NCBI GenBank assembly: GCA_029981855.1
Contig: JARRCS010000005.1
Coordinates: 1-64,000, forward strand
DNA: 64,000 nt
Source: Halanaerobiales bacterium
Lineage (GTDB): Bacteria; Bacillota; Halanaerobiia; Halanaerobiales; DTU029
Reading direction: 5' to 3'
Shown here piece by piece: positions 61,329 through 64,000 of the stretch. Below the pieces are notes generated by a model. It searched no databases and was not told the origin of the DNA. It saw nothing but the letters and a program-made list of their open reading frames with translations. A program made the position numbers and the translations under genes. Positions within the stretch are counted from its first letter, which is position 1; each line of letters opens with the position of its first letter.

Positions 61329-61357
61329 ATTATAACCTATTAATACAAGTAATGCAA
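61329..61357 (-). promoter_or_regulatory. Sigma-A promoter of glpA-...-glpP
   Basis: TTGCAT (61352-61357), 17 bases, TATAAT (61329-61334) on the minus strand, giving a leader of about 150 bases that contains the attenuator. The stretch 61358-61553 up to the glpK stop holds no gene that I can support. Confidence 0.85.
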
Positions 61358-61553
61358 CTGTTATTGTTTTGATAGACTATTTGAAGCAGTTTTGTCATTG
61401 CCAGCACCCTTTTTGTGAATGTCAAGTGCTTTTTTACAAATTTTCTAAATAAGATTTTACACCTAAGATTTTCCAAAAATGGATTCTCTGTGTGTCAATC
61501 TATAGCTGTCACCGTGTAAATTTATGACCTCACCATTTATGTTTACTACCAAA

Positions 61554-63870
<2,317 letters not shown>

Positions 63871-63905
63871 AACCACACCTTCGCTTAAAATTTAAATCTA
63901 AATAA

Positions 63906-63935
63906 ATAATATCATAAAACTTTATCAACTGGCAA
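63906..63935 (-). promoter_or_regulatory. Sigma-A promoter of the HAD-glpK unit
   Basis: TTGCCA (63930-63935), 18 bases, TATTAT (63906-63911) on the minus strand, about 35 bases before the HAD start codon. The plus strand end at 63990-64000 shows GAAAGGGGG, which may be the ribosome binding site of a divergent gene beyond the window. Confidence 0.65.
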
Positions 63936-64000
63936 AGAACATTTTCTCACAAAATGGGATAATGAACATATATTATAGTAGATTCAATTATGAAAGGGGG

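Overview
The window is a chromosomal segment from a low-GC, spore-forming, anaerobic-looking Firmicute. A relative of the Halanaerobiales or nearby Clostridia is my best guess, made from gene content and style and not from any database search. Pointers are dipicolinate synthase (dpaAB), a SpoIIIE/FtsK translocase, TepA and YlzJ homologues, a PyrR-type pyr leader, an Arg T-box, a GlpP-controlled glycerol-3-phosphate cluster, strong GGAGG ribosome binding sites and frequent TTG starts. No phage, CRISPR array or intact transposon is present. The left edge does hold what looks like the end of an IS element, and a transposase-like remnant sits near 51.3 kb.

Layout. (1) 1-7.1 kb is a catabolic locus on the minus strand: a PrpR-type sigma-54 activator, a sigma-54 promoter, a four-carbon acid sugar kinase (DtnK), a PdxA2-type dehydrogenase, a zinc-dependent MDR dehydrogenase and a TRAP solute-binding protein cut short at an IS-like end. 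(2) 7.5-10.3 kb holds a SNF2-family helicase, a small membrane protein and SurE. (3) 10.6-10.9 kb is a plus-strand tRNA-Pro, tRNA-Glu, tRNA-Tyr operon. (4) 11-34.7 kb is a long minus-strand block resembling the Bacillus dapG-dapA-rnj-tepA-ylzJ-spoIIIE-rodZ neighbourhood. Read in transcription order it is dapB, dpaA, dpaB, asd, dapG, dapA, rnj, then pyrB-C-F-K-D-E placed between rnj and tepA, then ylzJ, a Na/Pi cotransporter, uppP, ftsK/spoIIIE, a nucleoside-type ABC transporter without its binding protein, and rodZ. (5) 34.9-46.5 kb is mixed: glucan phosphorylase, an rRNA methyltransferase, GNAT, TSUP permease, nicotinamidase, acylphosphatase, a glutamate-cysteine-ligase-like plus permuted ATP-grasp gene pair, a YolD-like protein, a polysaccharide deacetylase and a secreted 5'-nucleotidase with a LysM domain. 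(6) 46.6-57.1 kb carries argS behind a T-box, an MFS transporter, peptidases PepV and PepF, an O6-alkylguanine methyltransferase, an exported FAD enzyme with SLH-like repeats, and asnS. (7) 57.4-63.9 kb is the glycerol cluster: a HAD phosphatase, glpK, glpA-like, an NAD/FAD oxidoreductase, a DUF1667 protein and glpP.

How the genes work together. The DAP branch (dapG, asd, dapA, dapB) feeds dihydrodipicolinate to DpaAB for spore dipicolinate and to lysine and peptidoglycan. UppP and RodZ serve the cell wall. The pyr genes make UMP under two tandem attenuators. GlpK with the three-gene oxidase turns glycerol into dihydroxyacetone phosphate under GlpP antitermination. The DtnK/PdxA2 locus should also end in dihydroxyacetone phosphate.

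The observations I rate highest are: a sigma-K-like promoter and a non-ATG start for dpaA; a hairpin between the Shine-Dalgarno sequence and the start codon of pdxA2; a sigma-54 promoter with upstream GAAAC repeats for the acid-sugar operon; an unidentified three-way-junction leader on asd; the glutamate-cysteine-ligase/ATP-grasp pair; a LexA-like box on yolD; a 34-residue small ORF at 38.5 kb; and dispersed intergenic repeats.
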